Source: Rhodococcus oryzae (GTDB taxonomy: Bacteria > Actinomycetota > Actinomycetes > Mycobacteriales > Mycobacteriaceae). From it: 64,000 nucleotides of DNA. A program made the position numbers and the translations under genes. The stretch lies in contig NZ_SUMD01000006.1 of NCBI RefSeq assembly GCF_005049235.1, positions 124,001 to 188,000 of the forward strand, given 5' to 3'. This document shows positions 34,658-44,942 of this stretch, in pieces (the first letter of the stretch is position 1; every line of letters begins with the position of its first letter). The notes under the pieces are model-generated. The model was not told where the DNA came from, did no database searches, and saw only the letters and a program-made list of their open reading frames with translations.

Positions 34658-35554
34658 GTGAGCGGATTGCGTCTCATGGCCGTGCACGCCCATCCCGACG
34701 ACGAGTCGAGCAAGGGTGCCGCCACCACGGCCAGGTACTCGGCCGAGGGCAACGAGGTTCTGGTGGTGACGCTGACCGGCGGCGAGCGCGGCGACATCCT
34801 CAACCCCGCGATGGATGTGCCCGGCGTACGCGACCGGATCAGCGAGGTGCGCAAGGAGGAGATGGCCGAGGCCGCCCGCATCCTCGGCGTCCAGCAGCTC
34901 TGGCTCGGCTTCGTCGACTCCGGGCTGCCCGAGGGCGACCCACTGCCGCCGCTGCCCGACGGCTGCTTCGCGTTGGTGCCGCTGGAGGAGTCCACCGAGG
35001 CGCTGGTCAAGGTGATCCGCGAGTTCCGTCCGCACGTCATCACCACCTACGACGAGAACGGCGGATACCCGCACCCCGATCACATCCGCTGCCACGAGGT
35101 GTCGGTGGCCGCGTTCGAGGCCGCGGGCGACCCCGAGCGTTTTCCGGGGGTGGGGGAGCCGTGGGAGCCGCTGAAGCTCTACTACTCGCACGGCTTCATC
35201 CGTAAGCGCCTGCTGCTGTTCCAGGACGAGTACGACCGCCGCGGCGAGGAGTTCCCGATGGCGGAGTGGCTCAAGAAGTGGCGGACCGAGCAGGGCGACC
35301 TGATGGCGCGGGTGACCACCCAGATCGTCTGCGGTGACTACTTCCCGCAGCGCGACGACGCCCTGCGTGCGCACGCCACCCAGATCGACCCCAACGGGTC
35401 GTTCTTCGCGGTGCCGCTGGACATTCAGCAGAAGATCTGGCCGACCGAGGAGTTCGAGCTCGCGAAGACGAGGGTGCGCACCGCGATCCCGGAGTCCGAC
35501 CTGTTCGCAGGCATCGACCACGTCGGCTACGGCCACCCTGAGGAGAAGAAGTGA
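34658..35554 (+). CDS. mca: Mycothiol S-conjugate amidase
   Basis: Zinc amidase that cleaves mycothiol conjugates of electrophiles to a mercapturic acid for export, plus GlcN-Ins for recycling; part of actinobacterial detoxification. The 298-residue protein starts at GTG 34658 with an AAGGAG ribosome site. The zinc motif is HPDDE at residues 12-16, with the third His ligand in [12 protein letters not shown]. The length and the [12 protein letters not shown] segment favour Mca over the related deacetylase MshB. The stop overlaps the following small membrane gene by four bases. Confidence 0.95.
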   Translation: MSGLRLMAVHAHPDDESSKGAATTARYSAEGNEVLVVTLTGGERGDILNPAMDVPGVRDRISEVRKEEMAEAARILGVQQLWLGFVDSGLPEGDPLPPLPDGCFALVPLEESTEALVKVIREFRPHVITTYDENGGYPHPDHIRCHEVSVAAFEAAGDPERFPGVGEPWEPLKLYYSHGFIRKRLLLFQDEYDRRGEEFPMAEWLKKWRTEQGDLMARVTTQIVCGDYFPQRDDALRAHATQIDPNGSFFAVPLDIQQKIWPTEEFELAKTRVRTAIPESDLFAGIDHVGYGHPEEKK

Positions 35555-35841
35555 TCTTGGCAAGTGCGGCCGGCTGGCTGGCACAGACCCCCAGCAACCC
35601 GGTCGGCCCGGAGTTCGGCAAGGCATCACCGATCGGCTTCGTCATCATCGTCGCCCTGCTCGTCGGCACGGTGCTGCTGGTCCGCTCGATGAACAAGCAG
35701 CTCCGCAAGCTGCCCGACACCTTCGAGCCGGAGCATCCTGAGCTCGACCAGGCCGCGGACGAGGGCACCGATCGGGGCGCGGCCGGCGAGACGCCCACCG
35801 ACGAGAAGAACGCCGAACCGCCGACCGGCTCGGCGAGCTAG
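35551..35841 (+). CDS. Small single-pass membrane protein, Rv1083-like
   Basis: Protein of 96 residues with one membrane helix (about residues 27-45, [19 protein letters not shown]) followed by [11 protein letters not shown] and an acidic, disordered C-terminus ([15 protein letters not shown]). The GTG start overlaps the mca stop (GTGA), so translation is coupled. The same small gene follows mca in mycobacteria; its role is unknown. Coupling suggests a link to mca or simply shared expression. Confidence 0.85.
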   Translation: MILASAAGWLAQTPSNPVGPEFGKASPIGFVIIVALLVGTVLLVRSMNKQLRKLPDTFEPEHPELDQAADEGTDRGAAGETPTDEKNAEPPTGSAS

Positions 35842-35851
35842 GCAGCGCGCC

Positions 35852-37879
<2,028 letters not shown>

Positions 37880-37909
37880 CCGACGCTGCTGACGGTGGCC
37901 TCGGCTCGG

Positions 37910-38908
37910 TCAGCCGCCGGTCGCCGCGCGAATCGTGGGCCACGACCTGCCGAGTTCGTCCCGCCAGTAGGGCCATGCGTGCAGCCCCACCGGGGCGGCA
38001 CCCCTTGTGACGTGGGCGCCGGCCCCGCGCAAGGTCTGAGCGAGTTGATCGGTGCAGAGCGAGACGGCGAATTCCATCACGCCGCCGACCACGAGCGACT
38101 GTGCGAAGCCGGGGGCGTTCGGGTTCTCGTGCGGTCCAGGCAGACCGGAGCCGGAGGACAGGTACACGGGTTTGCCTGCCAGCCGCGGGGCTCCGAGAAA
38201 CACGTCGTGCGAGCGCCACGCCTCGCTGCCCGGTGGCCCCCACATCTGGTCGGAGGTCCCGTTGCCGTTGATGACCACGAGATCGGTCAGTGCCTTGCCT
38301 GCCGGTCCCTCGGTGAGATAGCAGCCGCTGTATCCGACGGCGCCGTCGTAGACCTCGGGCGCCCGCTCGGCGAGCATCATCGCCGCGGTGGCACCCATCG
38401 AGATCCCGCCGATCGCGTTGCGGCCGTTGGTGCCGAACCGGGCGTCGATCAGCGGCGGCAGTTCCCGGGAAAGGAACGACTCCCATTGGGTACGACCGAA
38501 TTTCGGGTGGTCCTGCACCCAGTCGGTGTACATGCTGCCGGTGCCGCCGATCGGGAAAACAACGTTGACGTCCTTGCCGGCGAAGAACGCCGCCGCATCG
38601 CCCCGGGCGGGGTCGAGCCAGTTGTTGTCGTCGACCTGTCCGGAGTTGCCGTCGAGCAGGTAATAGACGCCGTGGGGTCGGCTGCGGTCGGCGGCGGGGA
38701 GCACCTTCACCGGCACCTCGCGTCGCATCGCGGGGGAGGCGACCTGCAGCAACATCACCCCGCCGCTCAGCTCGGTGGCGCTGGTGACGGCGGGCGTGGC
38801 GTCCGCGGCCACCGGGACGTAGTCCGGGACCACGGTCTGCGCCGCGGCCCCCGGCGCGCCCAGGACCGCCGCCGCGATCGCCGCGAACATTGTCGATGCG
38901 CCTCGCAT
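37910..38908 (-). CDS. Antigen 85-type mycolyltransferase (esterase family), second of a tandem pair
   Basis: Secreted alpha/beta hydrolase of 332 residues. It would transfer mycolic acid from trehalose monomycolate to trehalose, arabinogalactan or proteins. A signal peptide ends near GAAAQ at residue 24. Nucleophile Ser170 lies in GGISMGATA, and a His in VGLHAWPYW near residue 312 completes the triad. YYLLDGNSGQVDDNNW and SGSGLPGPHE are Ag85-like segments. It begins six bases after the upstream paralogue ends, so the two are co-transcribed, downstream of two tiny genes (40072-40426). Confidence 0.92.
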   Translation of the reverse strand: MRGASTMFAAIAAAVLGAPGAAAQTVVPDYVPVAADATPAVTSATELSGGVMLLQVASPAMRREVPVKVLPAADRSRPHGVYYLLDGNSGQVDDNNWLDPARGDAAAFFAGKDVNVVFPIGGTGSMYTDWVQDHPKFGRTQWESFLSRELPPLIDARFGTNGRNAIGGISMGATAAMMLAERAPEVYDGAVGYSGCYLTEGPAGKALTDLVVINGNGTSDQMWGPPGSEAWRSHDVFLGAPRLAGKPVYLSSGSGLPGPHENPNAPGFAQSLVVGGVMEFAVSLCTDQLAQTLRGAGAHVTRGAAPVGLHAWPYWRDELGRSWPTIRAATGG

Positions 38909-38914
38909 GCCGCC

Positions 38915-39964
38915 TCAGATCCCGAGCGAACGGGCGATCATCGGCCACGACGCGTGCAGGTCGTCCTGCCAGTAGCCCCACGAATGGGTTCCGGCGGGCC
39001 GGAAGTCGAAGACCACGTTGTCCATGCCGAGTTCGCGCGTGCGGTCGGCGAGCCTGTGGGTGCAGTAGTTGGTGGCGGACTCGATCACGCCGCCGACCAC
39101 GATCTGACTGCCCAGGGTGAGCCAGTAGCCCTTCAGTCTCGGGTTGCCCAGCGTGTCGTGCGGGCCGGGCAACCCGCTGCCGTTGGAGACATAGATGGGG
39201 ATGCGCGGCAGCCTGGCCGCGTTCACATAGGGGTCGCGGGCGGTCCACTCGGGATCGCCTGGCGGGCCCCACATGTTCTCCGCCTTCCCGCTGCCCGCCC
39301 CGACCACCATCGTCACGAACTGGCGCCCCGGCATCTCGCTTGACATCGCGCAGCCGCTGTAGGAGGCGACGCTGCGATAGAGCGTCGGAGCCTGGATGGC
39401 GAGGTCGAGCACGGCGGTGCCCGTCATGGACAGGCCCGCCAGCGAGTTCTCGCCGGTGGTGGCGAAGGCGGAATCGATCACCGGCGGGAGCTCCCGCGTC
39501 AGGAACGTGGTCCACATGTTCCTGCCGTTGTTGTCGTTGGTCTTCGCCAGACCGGGATCCGTGTTACGCCAGTCGGTGTAGTAGCTGAACGCGCCCTCCA
39601 TCGGGGTCACCACGGTGACGTGCTTGTCCGCGAAGAACTGGGCGACGTCGGTCTGCCCCTGCCAGGACGCACCGTCCTCGCCGCCGCCCGCCCCGTTGAG
39701 CAGGTACAGCGTCGGCGCCGGGCGGTCCGAGTCCATCGGACGCAGCACCTGAAGCGGGATGTTCCGATCCATCGAGGGCGAATAGACCTCGATGTCGATG
39801 CGCCGGTCGGGGCCCTGTTGCTCGCTGACGATCGCGGCCCCGGTGGGCTGGGCGGCGGCGGTCGGCGCAGTGGTGACGGCGATCGCCGTGCACACCCCGA
39901 GGATCAGGGTCGTGGCAACTCCGCGTCGGCGCCGCGCGGGCATCTGGTCGCTGTGGCTGTCCAT
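38915..39964 (-). CDS. Antigen 85-type mycolyltransferase (esterase family), first of a tandem pair
   Basis: Secreted mycolyltransferase-like protein of 349 residues. The start ATG 39964 has a very strong AGGAGGAG ribosome site. The signal peptide has an RRRRG basic region, a hydrophobic core and a likely AAAQ cleavage near residue 39. Ser179 in AGLSMTGTAV is the nucleophile, and His in GTHSWGYW near residue 332 completes the active site. YLLNGAGGGEDGASW and TDWRNTDPGLAKTNDNNGRNMWTTFL match the Ag85/Cmt family. It is clearly paralogous to the following gene. A strong hairpin at 40012-40048 separates it from the upstream tiny gene. Confidence 0.93.
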   Translation of the reverse strand: MDSHSDQMPARRRRGVATTLILGVCTAIAVTTAPTAAAQPTGAAIVSEQQGPDRRIDIEVYSPSMDRNIPLQVLRPMDSDRPAPTLYLLNGAGGGEDGASWQGQTDVAQFFADKHVTVVTPMEGAFSYYTDWRNTDPGLAKTNDNNGRNMWTTFLTRELPPVIDSAFATTGENSLAGLSMTGTAVLDLAIQAPTLYRSVASYSGCAMSSEMPGRQFVTMVVGAGSGKAENMWGPPGDPEWTARDPYVNAARLPRIPIYVSNGSGLPGPHDTLGNPRLKGYWLTLGSQIVVGGVIESATNYCTHRLADRTRELGMDNVVFDFRPAGTHSWGYWQDDLHASWPMIARSLGI

Positions 39965-40011
39965 CTGGCTCCTCCTGATCACGCAGGGAAGGCGGCGGGG
40001 GTCGTGCCCGG

Positions 40012-40048
40012 CTCGGGCCCGCGTGGGGAGAACCCGCGCGGGCCCGAG
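40012..40048 (-). terminator. Hairpin between a tiny porin-like gene and the mycolyltransferases
   Basis: A perfect 12-bp stem CTCGGGCCCGCG/CGCGGGCCCGAG with a 13-base loop lies 24 bases after the 38-codon gene and 48 bases before the mycolyltransferase. It would reduce but not necessarily stop read-through, allowing the small genes to be expressed more strongly. Confidence 0.7.
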
Positions 40049-40071
40049 GTCACACTCGATGTCGAACGAGG

Positions 40072-40188
40072 CTACTTACCGGCTCCCGGCGTGCCGCCGC
40101 TGAGCGCGATCAGCGCGTTGATCACCTTTTGGCCGTTGTCGTTCATGCTCGTCACGATGGGTCCGAGCACTTCACCGATCGATCCCAT
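40072..40188 (-). CDS. Tiny protein, 38 residues, candidate PorA/PorH-type cell-wall channel peptide
   Basis: ATG 40188 with a perfect ribosome site (TTGAGGAGAGAA) and TAG at 40072. The product starts MGSIGEVLGPIVTSMNDNGQ and ends GGTPGAGK. It has no signal peptide, no Cys, and an amphipathic helix-like centre (KVINALIALS). Its N-terminus resembles that of the neighbouring 41-residue protein. Corynebacterial PorA and PorH are likewise small and signal-less, and are O-mycoloylated on Ser. The two mycolyltransferase genes directly downstream make this analogy attractive, but the function is inferred. The gene is too short for ordinary gene callers. Confidence 0.72.
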   Translation of the reverse strand: MGSIGEVLGPIVTSMNDNGQKVINALIALSGGTPGAGK

Positions 40189-40300
40189 TTCTCTCCTCAA
40201 GGTAGGACGAGGGTCGTCACATCCGCCCTCGCGTGGTCGAAAGTGGTGTCGCAGTTGGTGTTACAACGAATTCGCGCGGTCGCGGAGACCGCCCCGTGTC

Positions 40301-40426
40301 CTAGGCGGGCGGCGTCCCTACGCTGCCCTCCATCGATCCCATGAAGACCTCGAACAACCCGTCAGCGGCCATCATCGACCCCAGCCCGGGGATGATCGCC
40401 CCGATGATGTCTCCCAAAGACCCCAC
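40301..40426 (-). CDS. Tiny protein, 41 residues, candidate PorA/PorH-type cell-wall channel peptide
   Basis: GTG 40426 with ribosome site TTGAGGAGGCACAC and stop TAG at 40301. The product begins MGSLGDIIGAIIPGLGSMM and continues with ADGLFEVF and an Ser/Gly-rich end (MEGSVGTPPA). It is very hydrophobic, acidic, without Cys, Lys or Arg and without a signal peptide, close in style to C. glutamicum PorA. It is the first gene of the likely operon, with a 186-base promoter region before it, followed after 112 bases by the 38-residue gene and then two mycolyltransferases. Porin function is an inference from size, composition and context. Confidence 0.72.
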   Translation of the reverse strand: MGSLGDIIGAIIPGLGSMMAADGLFEVFMGSMEGSVGTPPA

Positions 40427-40580
40427 GTGTGCCTCCTCAAGTCATACCTCGGATGCGGTGCGTGATCTCGCCAGTGATTCCGCGGGCTCATGCACCGTTC
40501 GGATCGTCACGACCGGTTGGTTCGTGACGTCAAAACGGTAACAACGAGTTAATGGTTGTGTTGTGAAATCGCAAAGTTTT

Positions 40581-40595
40581 GTGACCTTTGGTAAC
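40581..40595. promoter_or_regulatory. Direct repeat GTGAC-n5-GTAAC upstream of the small-protein operon
   Basis: GTGACctttgGTAAC lies about 155 bases before the 41-residue gene and 18 bases after the stop of WS/DGAT 3. Direct GTnAC half-sites one helical turn apart recall MtrA-type response-regulator sites. Comparable GTTAt/GTCAC spacing occurs in the M23 leaders. This is a pattern match only. Confidence 0.3.
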
Positions 40596-40612
40596 GGTCG
40601 GGTCGCGACGGT

Positions 40613-42088
40613 TCAGATGCAGACCTTGCGGGCTCGCTCCGCGAGGTCGCGGAGCGAGTCGCGCAGGAGGTCCCGGTAACGGTCCGTGTCGGGCATCATC
40701 GCGGCGTCCGTGCTGAAGGACACCGCGACCTCGTCGCCGCGGGAGGACACGATCAGGTGCCGAAGGCCCGAGCCGTCGAGGATCTCGAGGATGCCGAACG
40801 TCCGGACCAGCGGAGCCGAGCGCAGCAGCAGGTCGTCCCCTGCCCACGGGACGTTGCTGATCATGGTGTTGTAGCGCTCGACGGTGGGGCCGGAGTGGTT
40901 CATGAGGGCCTTGGCTCGGCCGGCGAGCCGCAGCAAGAGTGCCGGCGAGGACTCGATCCGCCGCGCCGCGCGTCGCACGTGTTCGTTGCGGCTGCGCTGC
41001 TTCTCCATGCGCACGGCGGCGCCGATCGCCCGCAGCCGGTCGAGCGGGTCGCCGATGTCGGTGTGCAGATCCACCGCCATCAACGCGAGGTGGGTCGCGC
41101 GGGGGCCCTCGGGGCCGTCCGCGACCCCCTTTCCGGTGCCGCGCAAGGACATCGGGACCATGGCGGCCAGCGAACTGTCCGGTGACTCGTCGTGCTCGGA
41201 CAGGTAGGTGCGGAGCGCGCCCGAGATCGTCGCCAGCATCACGTCGTTGACCGTCGCGCCGTCGGCCGCCGCCTGTGCCGCCCTGATCTGGTCGCCGGGA
41301 AGGATCACCAGATCGAAGGTCAGCCCGGCTGAGATCGGTCGGTTGAAGCGGCAGGACGGGCGCGACCGCGTGGGTTCGACGATGGTCCCGTCGGCCACCT
41401 CCGCCCGGACGCGCTCGTCGGCGGCCCCGGCCGCCGCGAGTCCGCGGCGAAAGCGCCAGCACTGCACCGGGAGTGAGGCGATCGCGCGCGCCACCGCGGT
41501 CGTGGTCGACCAGTCGCGCGGCCGGATGGGGACGGGTGGGTGCGCGGTGTCCGGCCCGAACAGTCGTCGCCCGAGGTCGCGTGTGGCGATCCCGTCACCG
41601 GCGCTGTGATGAAACTTCAGCACGGCCGCCGTCATGCGGTCGGGGTCCCCTGGAGCCGTCCGGTCGCAGCGCAGGCTCCGTTCCCGCGTGGTGACGCCGG
41701 TGACGAAGTGCAACTCCCACGGGGGGCGCGCCAGGTCGATCGGGGCGTCTGCGATACGGGAGATCTGTCGCCGCAAGGGATCCCAGCCCGGGGCCTCGAC
41801 CGGCGACACGTGGACGTGGTCGCGCAGGTTCATCCGGGGGTCGGGCGCCCAGTACGGCAGGTCGAGGTCGAGCGGCACCCGTCGAAGCCGGCGCGTGAAC
41901 ATCCCGGCGTGGCCGAGGCGCTCCCGCATCCAGGCGATTGCCTCGGGTTCGGTCAGTGGCGCTGCCTCGGCGGACGTGTCGAACAGGTACACGACGACGA
42001 TGTTCGAGCGGTGACGTGACGACTCGCTGTACACGAACTCGGCATCCTGCGGCGCCAACTGCGTGACCCCGGCCCCCGACGCCCTCAC
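40613..42088 (-). CDS. Wax ester synthase / diacylglycerol acyltransferase (WS/DGAT) family, copy 3
   Basis: Predicted acyltransferase of 491 residues. It has HHSAGDG at residues 160-166, with Ala-Gly in place of the more usual residues between His and Asp. The PPWELHFVTG segment precedes it, GATVNDVMLATISGALRTYL follows, and the C-terminal YNTMISNVPWAGDDLLL corresponds to the NVPGP region but with Trp instead of Gly. The GTG start has a GGAGGGAG ribosome site. It may make storage lipid or acylate another alcohol; the altered motif makes its substrate less certain. It is upstream of the small-protein/mycolyltransferase operon on the same strand. Confidence 0.87.
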   Translation of the reverse strand: MRASGAGVTQLAPQDAEFVYSESSRHRSNIVVVYLFDTSAEAAPLTEPEAIAWMRERLGHAGMFTRRLRRVPLDLDLPYWAPDPRMNLRDHVHVSPVEAPGWDPLRRQISRIADAPIDLARPPWELHFVTGVTTRERSLRCDRTAPGDPDRMTAAVLKFHHSAGDGIATRDLGRRLFGPDTAHPPVPIRPRDWSTTTAVARAIASLPVQCWRFRRGLAAAGAADERVRAEVADGTIVEPTRSRPSCRFNRPISAGLTFDLVILPGDQIRAAQAAADGATVNDVMLATISGALRTYLSEHDESPDSSLAAMVPMSLRGTGKGVADGPEGPRATHLALMAVDLHTDIGDPLDRLRAIGAAVRMEKQRSRNEHVRRAARRIESSPALLLRLAGRAKALMNHSGPTVERYNTMISNVPWAGDDLLLRSAPLVRTFGILEILDGSGLRHLIVSSRGDEVAVSFSTDAAMMPDTDRYRDLLRDSLRDLAERARKVCI

Positions 42089-42238
42089 CGCTCTCCCTCC
42101 CGTGCGCGCGGAGCGGCGGACCGGTGCAGGGCCCGCCGCGGTTCGTGTCCCAGGCTAAGCACATCGCGCCGTCCTGGGGCCACAATGCGCCAAAATCGGC
42201 CGGTGCCCGATCCGGCCCGGGGGCGCCGTCGGGCGTGC

Positions 42239-42904
42239 TCAGCCGAGGACGACGAGCCATACCGCGATGTAGTGGCACAGTGCCGCGATCACGGTGCCGG
42301 CGTGGAAGAACTCGTGGTGGCCGAAGGTGTCGGGCCAGGGGTTCGGCCACTTCGTGGCGTAGAGGATGGCGCCGACGCTGTAGAGCACCCCGCCGACCGC
42401 GAGCAGGATCAGCGGCAGCCAGCCGACCTCGTCGACGAGCTGTCCCGCGACCGGCACGATCGCCCATCCGAGGATCAGGTAGAGCGGGACGCCGACCCAG
42501 CGCGGCGCGGTGGGCCACAGCATCTTCAGCGCCACCCCGGCAAGTGCGCCTGCCCACACCACGGCCAGCAACGTCCGGCCGGTCGCGGGCGGCAGCGCGA
42601 GCAGCGCAAACGGCGTGTAGCTGCCGGCGATGAACAGGAAGATCATCGAGTGGTCGGCGCGCTTCATCCAGATCCGGCCGCGTGCGGTCGCCCAGTGCAC
42701 CCGGTGGTACGTGGCACTCACGCCGAACACCCCGCACACGGTCACGGAGTAGATCGCGGTCGCGACGGCGGCCCTCCCGGATTCCTGGGCGGCGACGGCG
42801 ACGAGCACGGCGCACGCGATCACCGCGACCACGAATGCCCACAGGTGGATCCAGCCCCGCATCCGCGGCTTCACCGGCGGCGCTGCGAGGTCGAGTTCGG
42901 ACAT
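42239..42904 (-). CDS. Hemolysin III / TrhA family membrane protein
   Basis: Seven-helix membrane protein of 221 residues in the progestin/adipoQ receptor and hemolysin III family (YqfA/TrhA). Key family residues are visible: Ser/His in [11 protein letters not shown], the Asp in [18 protein letters not shown], and the two late His residues in [19 protein letters not shown], a likely metal site. Recent work on such proteins in Gram-negative bacteria links them to membrane energetics and lipid homeostasis rather than haemolysis. It matches Rv1085c in position, beside uppS. Confidence 0.93.
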   Translation of the reverse strand: MSELDLAAPPVKPRMRGWIHLWAFVVAVIACAVLVAVAAQESGRAAVATAIYSVTVCGVFGVSATYHRVHWATARGRIWMKRADHSMIFLFIAGSYTPFALLALPPATGRTLLAVVWAGALAGVALKMLWPTAPRWVGVPLYLILGWAIVPVAGQLVDEVGWLPLILLAVGGVLYSVGAILYATKWPNPWPDTFGHHEFFHAGTVIAALCHYIAVWLVVLG

Positions 42905-43046
42905 TGCTGCTCCCGGACGGTCGTGAACCTACGGTTGCGTAGGTTCGGGTGTCGGTGGCCACTGTAGCGGCCACCGGAACTGCCGGAAACGGGGTGAGAC
43001 GACGATTACAGCGGCGGCCGTCGGGGCCGCACCCGGGCCGCGTAAT

Positions 43047-43838
43047 GTGGGCTCTCGTGGTGATGTCCAGGTGAAGGTCCCGAACCTGCTGTACAGCATC
43101 TACGAGCGACGCCTGCGCCGTCAGCTCGAGGGGCTCCAGCACCCGCGACACGTCGCGGTGATGTGCGATGGCAACCGTCGATGGGCCAGGGAGAACGGCT
43201 TCACCGACGTCAGCCACGGTCACCGGATGGGTGCGCTGAAGATCGCCGAGATGCTCGGCTGGTGCGATCAGGCCGGCATCGAGATGGCCACCATCTACCT
43301 GCTCTCCACCGAGAACCTGCGGCGCGAACCGGAGGAGCTCGACACCCTCCTCGAGATCATCACCGATGTGGTGGAGGAGATCTCGGGTCCCGGGCAGAAC
43401 TGGAGCGTCAAGATAGTCGGCACCCTCGACCTGCTCCCGGAGGAGCAGGCGCGGCGTTTGCGGGAGGCCGCCGAGCGCACCGCGGGTCGCACGGGCACGC
43501 ACGTCAACGTCGCCGTCGGCTACGGCGGTCGGCAGGAGATCGCCGACGCCGTGCAGTCGCTGCTGCGCGAGAAGCTCGACGAGGGGCTGTCCGGGGACGC
43601 GCTGGTCCGGGCGATGTCCGTGAAGGGCATCGACGGCCACCTCTACACCTCGGGGCAGCCTGATCCGGATCTGGTGATCCGCACCTCGGGGGAGCAGCGA
43701 CTGTCAGGCTTCCTGCTGTGGCAGAGCGCGTACTCCGAGATCTGGTTCACCGAGGCGTACTGGCCGGAGTTCCGGCACGTCGACTTCCTGCGCGCGCTGC
43801 GTGACTACGCGGCCCGGCACCGCCGATTCGGCGCATAG
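43047..43838 (+). CDS. uppS: Isoprenyl (Z-polyprenyl) diphosphate synthase
   Basis: Cis-prenyltransferase of up to 263 residues. It would make Z-farnesyl or longer polyprenyl diphosphate, the precursor of the decaprenyl phosphate carrier used in cell-wall arabinogalactan and peptidoglycan synthesis. Hallmarks are VAVMCDGNRRWAREN (catalytic Asp), HGHRMGALK, STENLRREPEE, NVAVGYGGRQEI, and the C-terminal DLVIRTSGEQRLSGFLLWQSAYSE. Close resemblance to Rv1086, a short-chain Z-FPP synthase, and its position beside hemolysin III favour that activity. The start is uncertain: GTG 43047 or GTG 43071, the second aligning better with Rv1086. Confidence 0.94.
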   Translation: MGSRGDVQVKVPNLLYSIYERRLRRQLEGLQHPRHVAVMCDGNRRWARENGFTDVSHGHRMGALKIAEMLGWCDQAGIEMATIYLLSTENLRREPEELDTLLEIITDVVEEISGPGQNWSVKIVGTLDLLPEEQARRLREAAERTAGRTGTHVNVAVGYGGRQEIADAVQSLLREKLDEGLSGDALVRAMSVKGIDGHLYTSGQPDPDLVIRTSGEQRLSGFLLWQSAYSEIWFTEAYWPEFRHVDFLRALRDYAARHRRFGA

Positions 43839-43851
43839 GCGCTTCGCACCT

Positions 43852-43891
43852 GTGCGTGGTTGACGAGTCTCAGGACTCGTCAACCACGCAC
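43852..43891. repeat. Palindromic repeat/terminator, GGTTGACGAGTC family, copy 3
   Basis: A perfect 18-bp stem GTGCGTGGTTGACGAGTC/GACTCGTCAACCACGCAC with loop TCAG lies between the convergent uppS and coaA genes. It is the sister of the copies at 28395-28440 and 29696-29747. Confidence 0.85.
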
Positions 43892-43907
43892 GGGCGGCGT
43901 AGCCGCC

Positions 43908-44840
43908 CTACAGCTTGCGGAGCCGCAGCCGGTTGATGGAGTGGTCGGCGTCCTTGCGTAGCACCAGCGTGGCGCGCGGGCGGGTCGGCAGGATGTTCTC
44001 GACCAGGTTCGGCCGGTTGATCGAGTTCCAGATGTCGTCCGCGGCCAGCGTGGCGTGCTCGTCGGACAGCCCGGAGTAGTGGTGGAAGTGCGACGTCGGG
44101 TCCGCGAACGACGTCTTGCGCAGCGCCAGGAATCGCTTGATGTACCAACGCTCGATGTCCTCGATCCGCGCGTCGACGTAGATGGAGAAGTCGAACAGGT
44201 CCGAGACCATCAGCCGCGGTCCGGTCTGCAGGACGTTGAGGCCCTCGATGATCAGGATGTCGGGCTGGCGCACCAGGTGGTATTGGCCGGGCAGGACGTC
44301 GTACGAGACGTGTGAGTACACCGGCGCCGCGACCTCTTCCGCGCCGGACTTGACCTCGGTGACGAAACGCAGCAGCTTGCGGCGGTCATAACTCTCGGGA
44401 AAACCCTTGCGGTGCATGAGGCCCCGGCGCGTCAGCTCGGCCGTCGAGTACAGGAAGCCGTCGGTGGTGACCAGATCGACGCGCGGGTGGTGATCCCAGC
44501 GCGCGAGCAGGGCCTGCAGCACGCGGGCGGTGGTGGACTTGCCCACCGCGACACTGCCCGCCACGCCGATCACGAAGGGCACCTGCCGATCCGGGTGCTT
44601 CTCGCCGAGGAACGTCGCGGTGGCGGCGAACAGGCGCTGCCGCGCGGCCACCTGGAGGTGGATGAGTCGGGAGAGCGGCAGGTAGACCTCGGCGACCTCG
44701 TCGAGGTCGATCTGCTCGCCGAGTCCGCGCAGGCCGAGGAGTTCTTCCTCGGTGAGCACGAGCGGTGTCGACTTACGCAGGGTTCGCCATTGCTTGCGGT
44801 CGAACTCGACGTAGGGGCTGCTCTCGCTCACTCGTGCCAT
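43908..44840 (-). CDS. coaA: Type I pantothenate kinase
   Basis: CoaA phosphorylates pantothenate with ATP, the first step of coenzyme A synthesis and a point of CoA feedback. The 310-residue protein starts [20 protein letters not shown], has the P-loop [15 protein letters not shown] near residue 92, [21 protein letters not shown], and the C-terminal [28 protein letters not shown]-type region. The position between uppS and glyA is as in M. tuberculosis (Rv1092c). Confidence 0.97.
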   Translation of the reverse strand: MARVSESSPYVEFDRKQWRTLRKSTPLVLTEEELLGLRGLGEQIDLDEVAEVYLPLSRLIHLQVAARQRLFAATATFLGEKHPDRQVPFVIGVAGSVAVGKSTTARVLQALLARWDHHPRVDLVTTDGFLYSTAELTRRGLMHRKGFPESYDRRKLLRFVTEVKSGAEEVAAPVYSHVSYDVLPGQYHLVRQPDILIIEGLNVLQTGPRLMVSDLFDFSIYVDARIEDIERWYIKRFLALRKTSFADPTSHFHHYSGLSDEHATLAADDIWNSINRPNLVENILPTRPRATLVLRKDADHSINRLRLRKL

Positions 44841-44942
44841 GCGCGCACCTGGATCTCGCTCTGCATAGTCGGATTGTGCTCGACACCACTGTGCGCGGCG
44901 GCGGCGGGTCGGACAACTCGCCGATGGTTAGGGTGGACGACC

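Noticed and set aside
37910-39964. The tandem mycolyltransferases as a single broken gene
   Set aside because: Each has its own signal peptide, ribosome site, Ser and His active-site motifs and full length, so they are paralogues.
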